Shown here one piece after another: positions 56,993 through 64,000 of a DNA stretch of 64,000 nucleotides. Each line of letters opens with the position of its first letter. Positions within the stretch are counted from its first letter, which is position 1. The notes under the pieces were generated by a model. That model saw only the letters and a program-made list of their open reading frames with translations, was not told the origin of the DNA and ran no database searches. The translations under genes and the position numbers were made by a program. Origin of the DNA: Antarcticirhabdus aurantiaca (GTDB lineage: Bacteria; Pseudomonadota; Alphaproteobacteria; Rhizobiales; Rhizobiaceae); assembly GCF_009765365.1 (NCBI RefSeq), contig NZ_VTOM01000009.1, positions 142,598 through 206,597 of the forward strand, written 5' to 3'.

Positions 56993-57968
56993 CGGGCACC
57001 GGAATGCGATACGGCGGCGGTCGCGTCCCGTGAGCCCGACGCGGGCGGGCCTGTCCGCCGCGCGTCAGGCGGCGGACAGGCTGCCCCCCAACGCATTCCA
57101 CAAGGGCTTCCGCCGTCTGGCCGAGGTTGCGCGCCGGACGGAGCAGGACGACGTCCACGGGGATGCCGTAGTCGCCCCGCACCTCGCATAGACTGCCGCC
57201 CTCGCCGAGTTCCTCGTCGACAAGGCTCAGGGGCAGCCACGCGACGCCCATGCCGTCCATGGCCATCGCCTTGAGGGCGACGGCCAGGTGCGAAGTGAAG
57301 TTGGTGCGCGTTCCGTCGATCCTCGCGTGGGGACTTACCTCGACGATGCGGCCCATGCCCGAGTTGCCGTCGAAGGCCAGGAGGGGCGTCGGGTCGGACG
57401 GGTCGCCCGGGACAGCGAAGACCGGCTGCCCCAAGGCCTCCCGCCTGCACACGGGAACGAGCCGGTTGGTTCCGATCACCATCCACGAGTAGGCGCCGGG
57501 ATCGAGGCGGGTCGGTGCCATCGGGTGGTGATGGCAGAGCAGGAAGTCCGCCAGCCCCTCGGCCATGAGCCGTTTACAGGCGACCATGTTGTCCGCGTAG
57601 AGATGCACGGGGACGGCCGTCGCCGCCGGCCCCAGCGCCCGCAACATGCGCGGGAACGCGGTCAGCGACAGGGCGTGCGTGGAGGCAAAGCGCAGCGTCG
57701 GCCGATCCTCCATCGAGGCTTGGGCGCTCCTGCGGCCGGCCTCGAGCGAGCGCATGACCTCGTCGGCCACCTCCAGCATCACGTTCCCCGCCGCCGTCAG
57801 CTCGAGCCGGTGGCTGGAACGGTCGACGAGCGGATGGCCCACCCAGTCCTCGAACGCCCGGACCCGTCGGCTGAACGCGAGTTGCGTGACGTTCCGCATC
57901 TCGGCGGCTCGCGAAGAGTTCAGGCATTTCGCCAACGCCGAGAGGTCTTCGAACCAGGACATTTCCAT
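56937..57968 (-). CDS. LysR-family transcriptional regulator, paralogue 2
   Basis: A 343-aa LTTR paralogous to the regulator at 49230. The HTH reads NSSRAAEMRNVTQLAFSRRVRAFEDW: the usual Phe is Ser and the QPAF Pro is Leu, both unusual, so DNA binding may be altered. The effector domain ends with DEELGEGGSLCEVRGDYGIPVDVVLLRP. The last 45 or so residues are Arg/Pro-rich and run over the 2-hydroxyacid dehydrogenase tail by 56 bp, as if the original stop was lost. ATG 57968 matches the family start. It is divergent from tctC. Confidence 0.88.
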   Translation of the reverse strand: MEMSWFEDLSALAKCLNSSRAAEMRNVTQLAFSRRVRAFEDWVGHPLVDRSSHRLELTAAGNVMLEVADEVMRSLEAGRRSAQASMEDRPTLRFASTHALSLTAFPRMLRALGPAATAVPVHLYADNMVACKRLMAEGLADFLLCHHHPMAPTRLDPGAYSWMVIGTNRLVPVCRREALGQPVFAVPGDPSDPTPLLAFDGNSGMGRIVEVSPHARIDGTRTNFTSHLAVALKAMAMDGMGVAWLPLSLVDEELGEGGSLCEVRGDYGIPVDVVLLRPARNLGQTAEALVECVGGQPVRRLTRGGQARPRRAHGTRPPPYRIPVPVRGVDHPRRPARPGARFR

Positions 57969-58095
57969 GGTCGAAGTCCCCGGCATAGATCTAGGCTGAA
58001 TAGGCATTGGACGGAGATCGGCAGAATACGGGAAATGCGGCCCGGGGGCAAAGGCAGGGAGCCGTGGCCTGCCCCATCCAAGCTGGGAGGAACAC

Positions 58096-59064
58096 ATGAA
58101 CCGACTGCTCGCTAGTTTCGCGTTATCCGCGCTGATCGCGACCCCCGCCGCCGCGCAGGAGTACCCGACCAAGCCGATCACCATGCTCGTGCCGTTCGCC
58201 GCTGGTGGTCCGACCGACACCGTGGCGCGCATCACCGCAGACGCCATGACCAAGTCACTCGGGCAACAGGTGCTCGTGGAGAACCTTCCCGGCGCCGGCG
58301 GCACGATCGCCGCGGCTCGGGCCGCCGAAGCGGAGCCCGATGGCTACACGATCCTGATCCACCACATCGGCATGTCGACGGCGCCGACCCTCTACCGTCA
58401 GCTCTCCTTCAAGCCGCTCGAGGCATTCGCTCCCATCGGACTTGTGACCGAGGCCCCGATGACGATCGTGGCGCGACCGGACTTCGCGGCATCGAACCTT
58501 TCGGAGCTGATCCAGACCATCAAGGCCGACAGCGAGGCGATCACCTACGCCAATGCGGGTATCGGTGCGGCGTCGCACCTTTGCGGCATGCTCTTCATGT
58601 CCACCATCGGGGCGCAGATGACGACGGTTCCCTACAAGGGCAACGGTCCGATCATGACCGACCTGATGGGGAGCCAGATCGATCTTACGTGTGACCAGGC
58701 AACGAACACGGCTGGTGCCCTAAAGGCCAACCAGATCAAGGGCTACGCGGTAACTGCCGCCGAGCGCCAGAAGGCGCTGCCCGACCTTCCGACCACGGCC
58801 GAGGCGGGCCTGCCCAACTTCGAGCTCAGCGTCTGGCATGGCCTCTACGCACCGGCGGGCACGCCCGACGAGGTGATCAAGAAGCTGACGGAGAGCTTGC
58901 AGGCGGCCGTGCGCGACGAAAACGTCCACAAGCGTCTCGACGACATCGCCACCCTTCCCGTGACCGAGGCACAGGCGACCCCCGATGCGCTCAAGGAAAG
59001 GCTCGGCGGTGAGATCACGCGTTGGAAGCCGATTATCGAGGCTGCTGGCCAGTTCGCCGACTGA
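58096..59064 (+). CDS. tctC: Tripartite tricarboxylate transporter solute-binding protein (Bug/TctC family)
   Basis: A 322-aa periplasmic binding protein with a Sec signal peptide (cleavage near ATPAAAQE, residue about 21). The Bug-family opening YPTKPITMLVPFAAGGPTDTVAR, the ENLPGAGGTIAAARAAEAEPDGYT segment and VPYKGNGPIMTDLMGSQIDL are typical. It captures carboxylates such as citrate or tartrate for TctAB; the tctA and tctB genes lie downstream after ttuC-ttuD. ATG 58096 follows GGAGG. It is divergent from the second LysR gene, which may control it. Confidence 0.93.
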   Translation: MNRLLASFALSALIATPAAAQEYPTKPITMLVPFAAGGPTDTVARITADAMTKSLGQQVLVENLPGAGGTIAAARAAEAEPDGYTILIHHIGMSTAPTLYRQLSFKPLEAFAPIGLVTEAPMTIVARPDFAASNLSELIQTIKADSEAITYANAGIGAASHLCGMLFMSTIGAQMTTVPYKGNGPIMTDLMGSQIDLTCDQATNTAGALKANQIKGYAVTAAERQKALPDLPTTAEAGLPNFELSVWHGLYAPAGTPDEVIKKLTESLQAAVRDENVHKRLDDIATLPVTEAQATPDALKERLGGEITRWKPIIEAAGQFAD

Positions 59065-59069
59065 GGAGA

Positions 59070-59104
59070 CGATCGAGCGGGCGGACCCTGGTCCGCCCCA
59101 ATCG
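59070..59104 (+). other. Intercistronic hairpin between tctC and ttuC
   Basis: A GGGCGGAC stem (59079-59086 with 59091-59098, CCTG loop) is flanked by an outer CGAT/ATCG pairing (59070-59073 with 59101-59104). It sits between the tctC stop and the ttuC SD. No T run follows. Confidence 0.65.
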
Positions 59105-59130
59105 ACCGAACGGACACTGGGAGCGTAGAA

Positions 59131-60207
59131 ATGACCGATCGAGTCTACCGCGTCGCCGTCATCGCAGGTGACGGCATCGGCAAGGAGGTCGTGCCCGAGG
59201 GATTGCGCGTGCTGAAGGCCGCGGGAGACCGCTACGGGTTCGAGGTCCGCTGCGACCACTTCGACTTCGCGTCCTGCGACTATTACGAGCGCCACGGCAA
59301 GATGATGCCGGACGACTGGAAGGACCAGATCGGGGGGCACGACGCCATCTTCTTCGGCGCCGTCGGCTGGCCGGACAAGGTGCCGGACCACATCTCGCTC
59401 TGGGGTTCCCTGATCCAGTTCCGCCGCGAGTTCGACCAGTACGTCAGCCTGCGGCCCGTGCGCCTGATGCCGGGGGTTCCGTCCCCGCTTGCCGGAAGGA
59501 AGCCCGGCGACATCGACTTCGTTGTCGTCCGCGAGAACACCGAGGGCGAGTACTCGTCGATCGGCGGCCGCATCTTCCCTGGGACCGAGCGCGAGACCGT
59601 TCTCCAGGAGACGGTCATGACGCGGGTCGGCGTCGACCGCATTCTCAAGTACGCCTTCGACCTCGCCGCCTCTCGCGGCAAGCACCTGACATCGGCGACG
59701 AAGTCCAACGGCATCTCGGTGACGATGCCATATTGGGACGAACGGGTTGAGGCGATGGCTGCCAACTATCCCGACGTGCGGTGGGACAAGTACCACATCG
59801 ACATCCTGACCGCGCACTTCGTCCTGAACCCCGACAGGTTCGACGTCGTCGTCGGATCCAACCTCTTCGGCGACATCCTCTCCGACCTCGGCCCGGCATG
59901 CACCGGCACGATCGGCATCGCTCCCTCGGGCAACATCAACCCGGAGCGCAAGTTCCCCTCGCTGTTCGAACCGGTTCACGGTTCGGCGCCAGACATCGCG
60001 GGCAGGAACGTCGCGAACCCGATCGGACAGATCTGGGCTGGTTCGATGATGCTGGACCACCTCGGCGAGGCAGAGGCTGCCGCCGGGATTCTCAAGGCCA
60101 TCGAGGAGAGCCTGTTGCGGCCCGAGGCGCGTACGCGAGACCTCGGCGGCACGGCGGACACGACGACCTGCGGCAAGGCGATTGCGGAATCCCTCTCCGC
60201 TCGGTGA
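59131..60207 (+). CDS. ttuC: Tartrate dehydrogenase/decarboxylase (D-malate dehydrogenase-like)
   Basis: A 358-aa isocitrate/isopropylmalate-dehydrogenase-family enzyme. AVIAGDGIGKEVVPEGLRVL, the TtuC-type HDAIFFGAVGWPDKVPDHISLWGSL, VVRENTEGEYSSIGG, TKSNGISVTMPYWDERV (catalytic Lys) and FEPVHGSAPDIAGRNVANPIG are all present. Characterised TtuC enzymes oxidise L-tartrate, decarboxylate meso-tartrate to D-glycerate, and oxidise D-malate to pyruvate, using NAD and Mn. ATG 59131 follows GGGAG. A long hairpin separates it from ttuD. Confidence 0.95.
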   Translation: MTDRVYRVAVIAGDGIGKEVVPEGLRVLKAAGDRYGFEVRCDHFDFASCDYYERHGKMMPDDWKDQIGGHDAIFFGAVGWPDKVPDHISLWGSLIQFRREFDQYVSLRPVRLMPGVPSPLAGRKPGDIDFVVVRENTEGEYSSIGGRIFPGTERETVLQETVMTRVGVDRILKYAFDLAASRGKHLTSATKSNGISVTMPYWDERVEAMAANYPDVRWDKYHIDILTAHFVLNPDRFDVVVGSNLFGDILSDLGPACTGTIGIAPSGNINPERKFPSLFEPVHGSAPDIAGRNVANPIGQIWAGSMMLDHLGEAEAAAGILKAIEESLLRPEARTRDLGGTADTTTCGKAIAESLSAR

Positions 60208-60279
60208 CCGTTCGCTCCCGGATCAACCCGGACGGCTCAGAAGGCGTCCCAAGGTTGCGCTCGAGTGGTGGAGACCGTC

Positions 60280-60317
60280 CCTTATGAGCCGATGGTGGCG
60301 ACCATCGGCTCGTAAGG
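60280..60317 (+). other. Long intercistronic hairpin between ttuC and ttuD
   Basis: A near-perfect 17-bp stem (60280-60296 with 60301-60317, GGCG loop, one wobble pair) lies in the 145-base gap between ttuC and ttuD, 35 bases before the ttuD start. No T run follows. Confidence 0.8.
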
Positions 60318-60352
60318 ATGAACACCATCCGGATAAGGCTCGAGGATCGAGC

Positions 60353-61635
60353 ATGGATGCCATCAAGGCTGCGGATACGCAGGAAGGATTTGCGCGAAGG
60401 GTGCTCGCTGACCTGTTCTCGGCGGCAGTCGGCGCGGCGGATCCGATGCGGGTCCTTGCCGCAGCGCTTCCGGAGAGGCCCCTTGGCCGCTGCATCGTCG
60501 TCGGGGCAGGCAAGTCCGCGGCGGTGATGGCGCAAGCGGTCGAGGCAGCTTGGCCCGACCTCGACCTGTCCGGGGTTGTCGTCACCCGTTATGGTCACGG
60601 CGTTCCCACGCGTCGGATCAAGGTCCTCGAGGCCGCCCACCCCGTGCCTGACGAGGCGAGCGAGCGGGCGGCTCGCCTGATCATGGCGACGGTCGACGGA
60701 CTCGGGCCCGATGACCTCGTTCTCGCCCTCATGTCCGGCGGCGGGTCCTCGCTGCTGGCGTTGCCGGCGGATGGACTGACGCTGGAGGACAAGCGGCAGG
60801 TCAATCGGCTGCTGCTTGCCTCCGGCCTCGGCATCAACGAGATGAACCAGGTCCGCCGCCGCATTTCGGCCGTCAAAGGCGGGCGCCTCGCGGAGGCGGC
60901 GCGTCCGGCGCGGCTCGTGACGCTGGCGATGTCGGACGTGCCCGGCGACGACCCGCGGGCTATCGCTTCCGGTCCGACGGTTCACGATCCGGACGGAGGA
61001 GGCGACCTGTCGGCCCTGGCCGAACGGTTGGGGCCGAATTTGCCCGAGACTGCCCGCCGGCTGCTCGTTCGCCCAACCGAGCCGCTCGCGGCCTTCGAAG
61101 CGGATTACCGCATGATCGCGACTCCGCAGATGGCACTGGAGGCCGCGGCGCATGCGGCTCGGCGTTACGGCGTCGCGCCGCTCCTCCTCGGCGACGCCCT
61201 CGAGGGTGAGGCTCGGGAGGCTGGCATCCTAATGGCCGGCATCGCTTGCTCGATGCGCCGGCATGGCCATCCGCTGCCTGGCCCGGCCGTCATCCTGTCA
61301 GGCGGCGAGTTTACGGTGTCGGTCGGTGCCGGGATCCCGGGTCGTGGAGGTCAAATACCGAGTTCCTTCTTTCGCTCGCCGTCGCCCTGCGGGGCGAAGC
61401 CGGCGTCTTTGCCCTCTCGGCCGACACCGACAGGATCGACGGGACCGAGAACGCTGCGGGTGCCATCGTGATGCCGGACACGCTCCATCGGGCTGCGGCG
61501 GCAGGACTCGATGCTGCGGCCATGCTGAGCGCCCACGACAGTTACAGCCTGTTCTCCCGGATCGGCGACTTGGTCGTCACGGGACCGACGCTCACCAACG
61601 TCAACGACTTCCGGGCCCTGCTCGTCCTGCCCTGA
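60353..61635 (+). pseudogene. ttuD: Glycerate 2-kinase/hydroxypyruvate reductase TtuD, frameshifted
   Basis: A MOFRL-family glycerate kinase, which converts D-glycerate to 2-phosphoglycerate. N-terminal part: IVVGAGKSAAVMAQAVE, LMSGGGSSLLALPADGL, NEMNQVRRRISAVKGGRLA and LAMSDVPGDDPRAIASGPTV, all intact. At GAGIPGRGG the reading frame breaks near 61353-61355 (TCAAATACC, where TCAAAATACC would restore it). The MOFRL end then continues in another frame from NTEFLLSLAVALRGEAG through LSADTDRIDGTENAAGAIV to the stop at 61635. Full length would be about 427 aa. It is either a real inactivation or a sequencing error in the A run. ATG 60353 follows GAGGA. Confidence 0.88.
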
Positions 61636-61667
61636 CGAGTTGGCCCCGTTCCTTGAGAGGGGAAACG

Positions 61668-62168
61668 ATGGACGGCAATCCGCACGCGCAAGCGCACCAG
61701 TCCCGATCAAGGCGCGACGTGTTGGCGGGGCTGATCTTCCTCGTCATCGCGATCGCCTTCGCCTGGGAAGCGACGCATTACGACATGGGTCGCACGATCC
61801 GCATGGGGCCGGGCTTCATCCCGCTGACCCTGGCGGTTCTTCTCGGCGTCTTCGGCGCGGCCGTGGCCGTCACCGGCTTTCGCAACAAGCACGACACCGC
61901 CGAGGCCGGACCGGTCTCCTGGCGCGGCATCGTCCTCGTCTGCGTCTCGCTCGTCATCTTCGGCGCCTATGGCCGCCAGCTCGGCATCGTGCCGGTCGTG
62001 TTCCTGTGCGTCTTCATCGTCGCGCTCGCCTCGGTAAAGAACACCATCCTCTCCGCCCTCGCCATCGCCGCCGCGCTCTCCGCGCTCTGCTGGCTGGTCT
62101 TCAAGCTGGGCCTTGGCATGTCGCTTCCAACGATCGGGCCGGCCTTCGGTCCCTTCCAGGTCTTCTGA
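61668..62168 (+). CDS. tctB: Tripartite tricarboxylate transporter small membrane subunit TctB
   Basis: A 166-aa protein with four hydrophobic helices, the usual TctB size and topology. It opens DVLAGLIFLVIAIAFAWEA and carries the conserved segment MGPGFIPLTLAVLLGVFGAAVA (about residues 45-68). ATG 61668 follows GAGGGGAAAC. It lies between ttuD and tctA on the same strand, so tctC is separated from tctBA by the two metabolic genes, an unusual split. It forms the membrane part with TctA. Confidence 0.92.
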   Translation: MDGNPHAQAHQSRSRRDVLAGLIFLVIAIAFAWEATHYDMGRTIRMGPGFIPLTLAVLLGVFGAAVAVTGFRNKHDTAEAGPVSWRGIVLVCVSLVIFGAYGRQLGIVPVVFLCVFIVALASVKNTILSALAIAAALSALCWLVFKLGLGMSLPTIGPAFGPFQVF

Positions 62169-62180
62169 CGAGAGCGCGTC

Positions 62181-63686
62181 ATGGAACTCCTCTCCCACCT
62201 CGCCCTCGGCTTCGAGACGGCCTTCACGCCGGTCAACCTACTCTGGTGCTTCGTCGGCGTCCTCCTCGGCACGCTTGTCGGGGTGCTCCCCGGCATCGGC
62301 CCGACGGCGACCATCGCCATGCTCCTGCCGATCACCTTCACCTTCTCGCCCGTCACCGCCCTCATCATGCTGTCGGGCATCTATTACGGTGCGCAGTACG
62401 GCGGCTCGACGACGGCCATCCTCATCAACCTGCCGGGCGAGTCCTCCTCGGCCGTGACCGCCATCGACGGCTACCAGATGGCCCGCAAGGGCCGGGCCGG
62501 ACCCGCGCTCGCAACCGCCGCCCTCGGCTCCTTCTTCGCCGGCTCGGTCGCGACCCTGATCCTGGCGGTCGCCGCTCCCCCGCTCGCCCGCGTGGCGCTG
62601 AACTTCGGCGCGGCCGAGTACTTCGCCCTTCTGGTTCTCGGCCTTCTCGTCTCGATCTCGCTCGCCCACGGCTCGGTTCTCAAGGCGCTGGCCATGATCT
62701 GCCTCGGCCTGGTGCTCGGAACCGTCGGGCAGGACGTCACCACCGGCACGCCGCGCTTCACCATGGGCTTCCAGGAGCTCTACGGCGGCATCAACTTCGT
62801 CTCGCTGGCGGTGGGCATGTTCGGCGTCGCCGAAATCTTCCGCAACCTCGAGACCGAGCGCACGCGCGAGGTGGGGGTGAGCCGCGTCACCAACCTTTGG
62901 CTGACGAGGGAAGACTTCCGCCGCATTGTCGGCCCGGTTCTGCGCGGCACGGGCCTGGGCTCGGTTCTCGGCATCCTGCCGGGCGGCGGGCATGTCCTGG
63001 CCTCCTTCGCCTCCTATTCGGCCGAGAAGAACCTGTCGAAGAACCCCAAGGAGTTCGGCCACGGCGCGATCGAGGGCGTGGCGGGTCCTGAAAGCGCCAA
63101 CAACGCCGCCGCCCAGACCTCCTTCATCCCGCTTCTGACGCTCGGCATTCCCGCCCACCCGGTGATGGCGCTGATCGTCGGCGCCTTCATTCTCCAGGGC
63201 ATCACGCCCGGGCCCAACGTCATCAACGACCAGCCCGCCCTGTTCTGGGGCATCATCGCCTCGATGTGGATCGGCAACGCGATGCTCGTCATCCTCAACC
63301 TGCCCCTCATCGGGCTTTGGGTGAAGATGCTGACCATCCCCTACCGGGTGCTGTTTCCCGCGATCGTGATCTTCGCCTCGATCGGCTGCTACTCGATCAA
63401 CAACAACCCCTTCGACGTCTACGCCATCGCAGTGTTCGGTGTGCTCGGCTACGTGCTGATCCGCCTGGGCTGCGAGCCGGCGCCGCTGCTGCTGGGCTTC
63501 GTGCTCGGCCCGCTTCTGGAGGAGAACCTGCGCCGCGCCATGATCATCTCGCGCGGCGACCCGATGGTGTTCCTGACACGCCCGATCTCGGCGACGCTCC
63601 TCGCCATGGGCCTTGCCTGCGTCATCGTCGCCGTCCTGCCCTCCATCCGCAACAAGCGAAAGGAAGTCTTCGTCGAAGACGATTGA
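62181..63686 (+). CDS. tctA: Tripartite tricarboxylate transporter large membrane subunit TctA
   Basis: A 501-aa permease with about 11-12 helices. The family signatures GVLPGIGPTATIAMLLPITF (about residue 32) and GIYYGAQYGGSTTAILINLPGESSSAVTAIDGYQMARKGRAG (about 72-113, split by its length) are clear, as is the mirrored PGPNVINDQPALFWG (about 345). It moves carboxylates captured by TctC. It starts 12 bases after tctB, with which it is probably cotranscribed. A folded leader and pyruvate kinase follow. Confidence 0.96.
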   Translation: MELLSHLALGFETAFTPVNLLWCFVGVLLGTLVGVLPGIGPTATIAMLLPITFTFSPVTALIMLSGIYYGAQYGGSTTAILINLPGESSSAVTAIDGYQMARKGRAGPALATAALGSFFAGSVATLILAVAAPPLARVALNFGAAEYFALLVLGLLVSISLAHGSVLKALAMICLGLVLGTVGQDVTTGTPRFTMGFQELYGGINFVSLAVGMFGVAEIFRNLETERTREVGVSRVTNLWLTREDFRRIVGPVLRGTGLGSVLGILPGGGHVLASFASYSAEKNLSKNPKEFGHGAIEGVAGPESANNAAAQTSFIPLLTLGIPAHPVMALIVGAFILQGITPGPNVINDQPALFWGIIASMWIGNAMLVILNLPLIGLWVKMLTIPYRVLFPAIVIFASIGCYSINNNPFDVYAIAVFGVLGYVLIRLGCEPAPLLLGFVLGPLLEENLRRAMIISRGDPMVFLTRPISATLLAMGLACVIVAVLPSIRNKRKEVFVEDD

Positions 63687-63695
63687 TCGACGAGG

Positions 63696-63765
63696 GCCTC
63701 GGTTCAAGCACCGCATCACCCATCTGGAGGCCATGCCTCAGCTGGATGGTCCAGCTCACCGAGGC
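63696..63765 (+). promoter_or_regulatory. Folded leader upstream of pyruvate kinase
   Basis: An 8-bp closing stem (63696-63703 with 63758-63765) encloses two hairpins, GAGGC-CAT-GCCTC (63727-63739) and AGCTGGA-TGG-TCCAGCT (63740-63756). Together they form a three-way-junction-like fold that ends 24 bases before the start codon. It could be a cis-acting RNA or simply a 3' element of tctA. No known riboswitch is recognised. Confidence 0.45.
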
Positions 63766-63789
63766 GCCGCGCGGGGGCACGGGCACGCA

Positions 63790-64000
63790 ATGAAACGCAA
63801 TCGACGGGTCAAGATTCTAGCGACGCTCGGGCCGGCGTCCTCCGACGAGGCGATGATCCGCAAGCTGCATGAAGCGGGCGCGGACGTCTTCCGCATCAAC
63901 ATGAGCCATGCCGACCACGACCTGATGCGCGAATTGGTCCGCCGCATCCGCTCGGTCGAGGCCGCCGTCGGGCGCCCCATCGGCATCCTCGCCGACCTCC
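63790..64000 (+). CDS. pyk: Pyruvate kinase, N-terminal part
   Basis: The window ends 70 residues into this gene. VKILATLGPASSDEAMIRKLHEAGADVFRINMSHADHD is the pyruvate kinase N-terminus with the substrate-binding Arg in FRINMSH. The enzyme converts phosphoenolpyruvate to pyruvate. As the last gene of a tartrate (ttu) cluster it would correspond to TtuE, but the sequence also looks like the ordinary chromosomal pyk of rhizobia, so which copy it is remains open. Start ATG 63790; the 3' end is off the window. Confidence 0.92.
   Translation, partial: MKRNRRVKILATLGPASSDEAMIRKLHEAGADVFRINMSHADHDLMRELVRRIRSVEAAVGRPIGILADL

Overview
The window is a high-GC stretch from an alphaproteobacterium, most likely of the order Hyphomicrobiales (Rhizobiales). 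The gene orders support this: carB-greA, trxB followed by a LysR gene, rplM-rpsI-agmatinase-argC, ctaA next to a DUF2842 gene, and imuA-imuB-dnaE2 with a GAAC-N7-GAAC type LexA site. The genus cannot be fixed from the sequence alone.

Left part (1-42300), ordinary chromosome. It holds the 3' part of carB, a strong terminator and greA. Next come an LPS-core glycosyltransferase and an opposing trkH-GT25 pair, then trxB, LysR and rhodanese genes. A GGDEF-EAL protein, a PPP phosphatase and a membrane-anchored SOUL protein follow, then a secreted repeat protein, a cytochrome P450, a cupin, metY and a Gfo/Idh/MocA oxidoreductase. After these are a parDE-type toxin-antitoxin pair, an enoyl-CoA hydratase/CoA-binding pair and a thioesterase. 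The rplM-rpsI operon follows behind a near-consensus promoter, then agmatinase, argC, ctaA and DUF2842. An exopolysaccharide block comes next (PCP/Wzz-like protein, Wza-like lipoprotein, polyprenyl-phosphate sugar transferase), then kynU, an mhqD/mhqO-like pair, a second Gfo/Idh gene, and the SOS mutasome imuA-imuB-dnaE2 with a LexA box on the imuA start. An M20 amidohydrolase and a SelD-associated-type flavoprotein end this part.

Island (42311 to at least 48808). A 3' fragment of a tRNA-Pro(GGG) gene on the minus strand marks the left end. A tyrosine integrase and a decayed IS630 transposase follow. Then come three genes joined by 4-bp start/stop overlaps: an N6-adenine DNA methyltransferase with a target-recognition-like tail, a P-loop ATPase with a C-terminal zinc ribbon and helix-hairpin-helix-like end, and a HEPN-like protein with an R-x4-H motif. 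I do not recognise this trio as a named system. It is the best candidate here for an undescribed defence system.

Right part (49230-64000), tartrate and C4-dicarboxylate catabolism. Two paralogous LysR regulators sit beside DctA, D-tartrate dehydratase (TarD-like), a malic enzyme-PTA fusion, a hydratase-family protein and a 2-hydroxyacid dehydrogenase. Then come a tripartite tricarboxylate transporter (TctC, TctB, TctA), tartrate dehydrogenase/decarboxylase (TtuC), a glycerate kinase (TtuD) broken by a one-base frameshift, and the start of pyruvate kinase (TtuE/Pyk). Together they would import tartrate and convert it through oxaloacetate to pyruvate, or through D-glycerate and 2-phosphoglycerate to pyruvate. 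Several gene junctions in this block carry strong hairpins. No second tRNA-Pro copy was recognised by eye, so whether this block belongs to the island is open.
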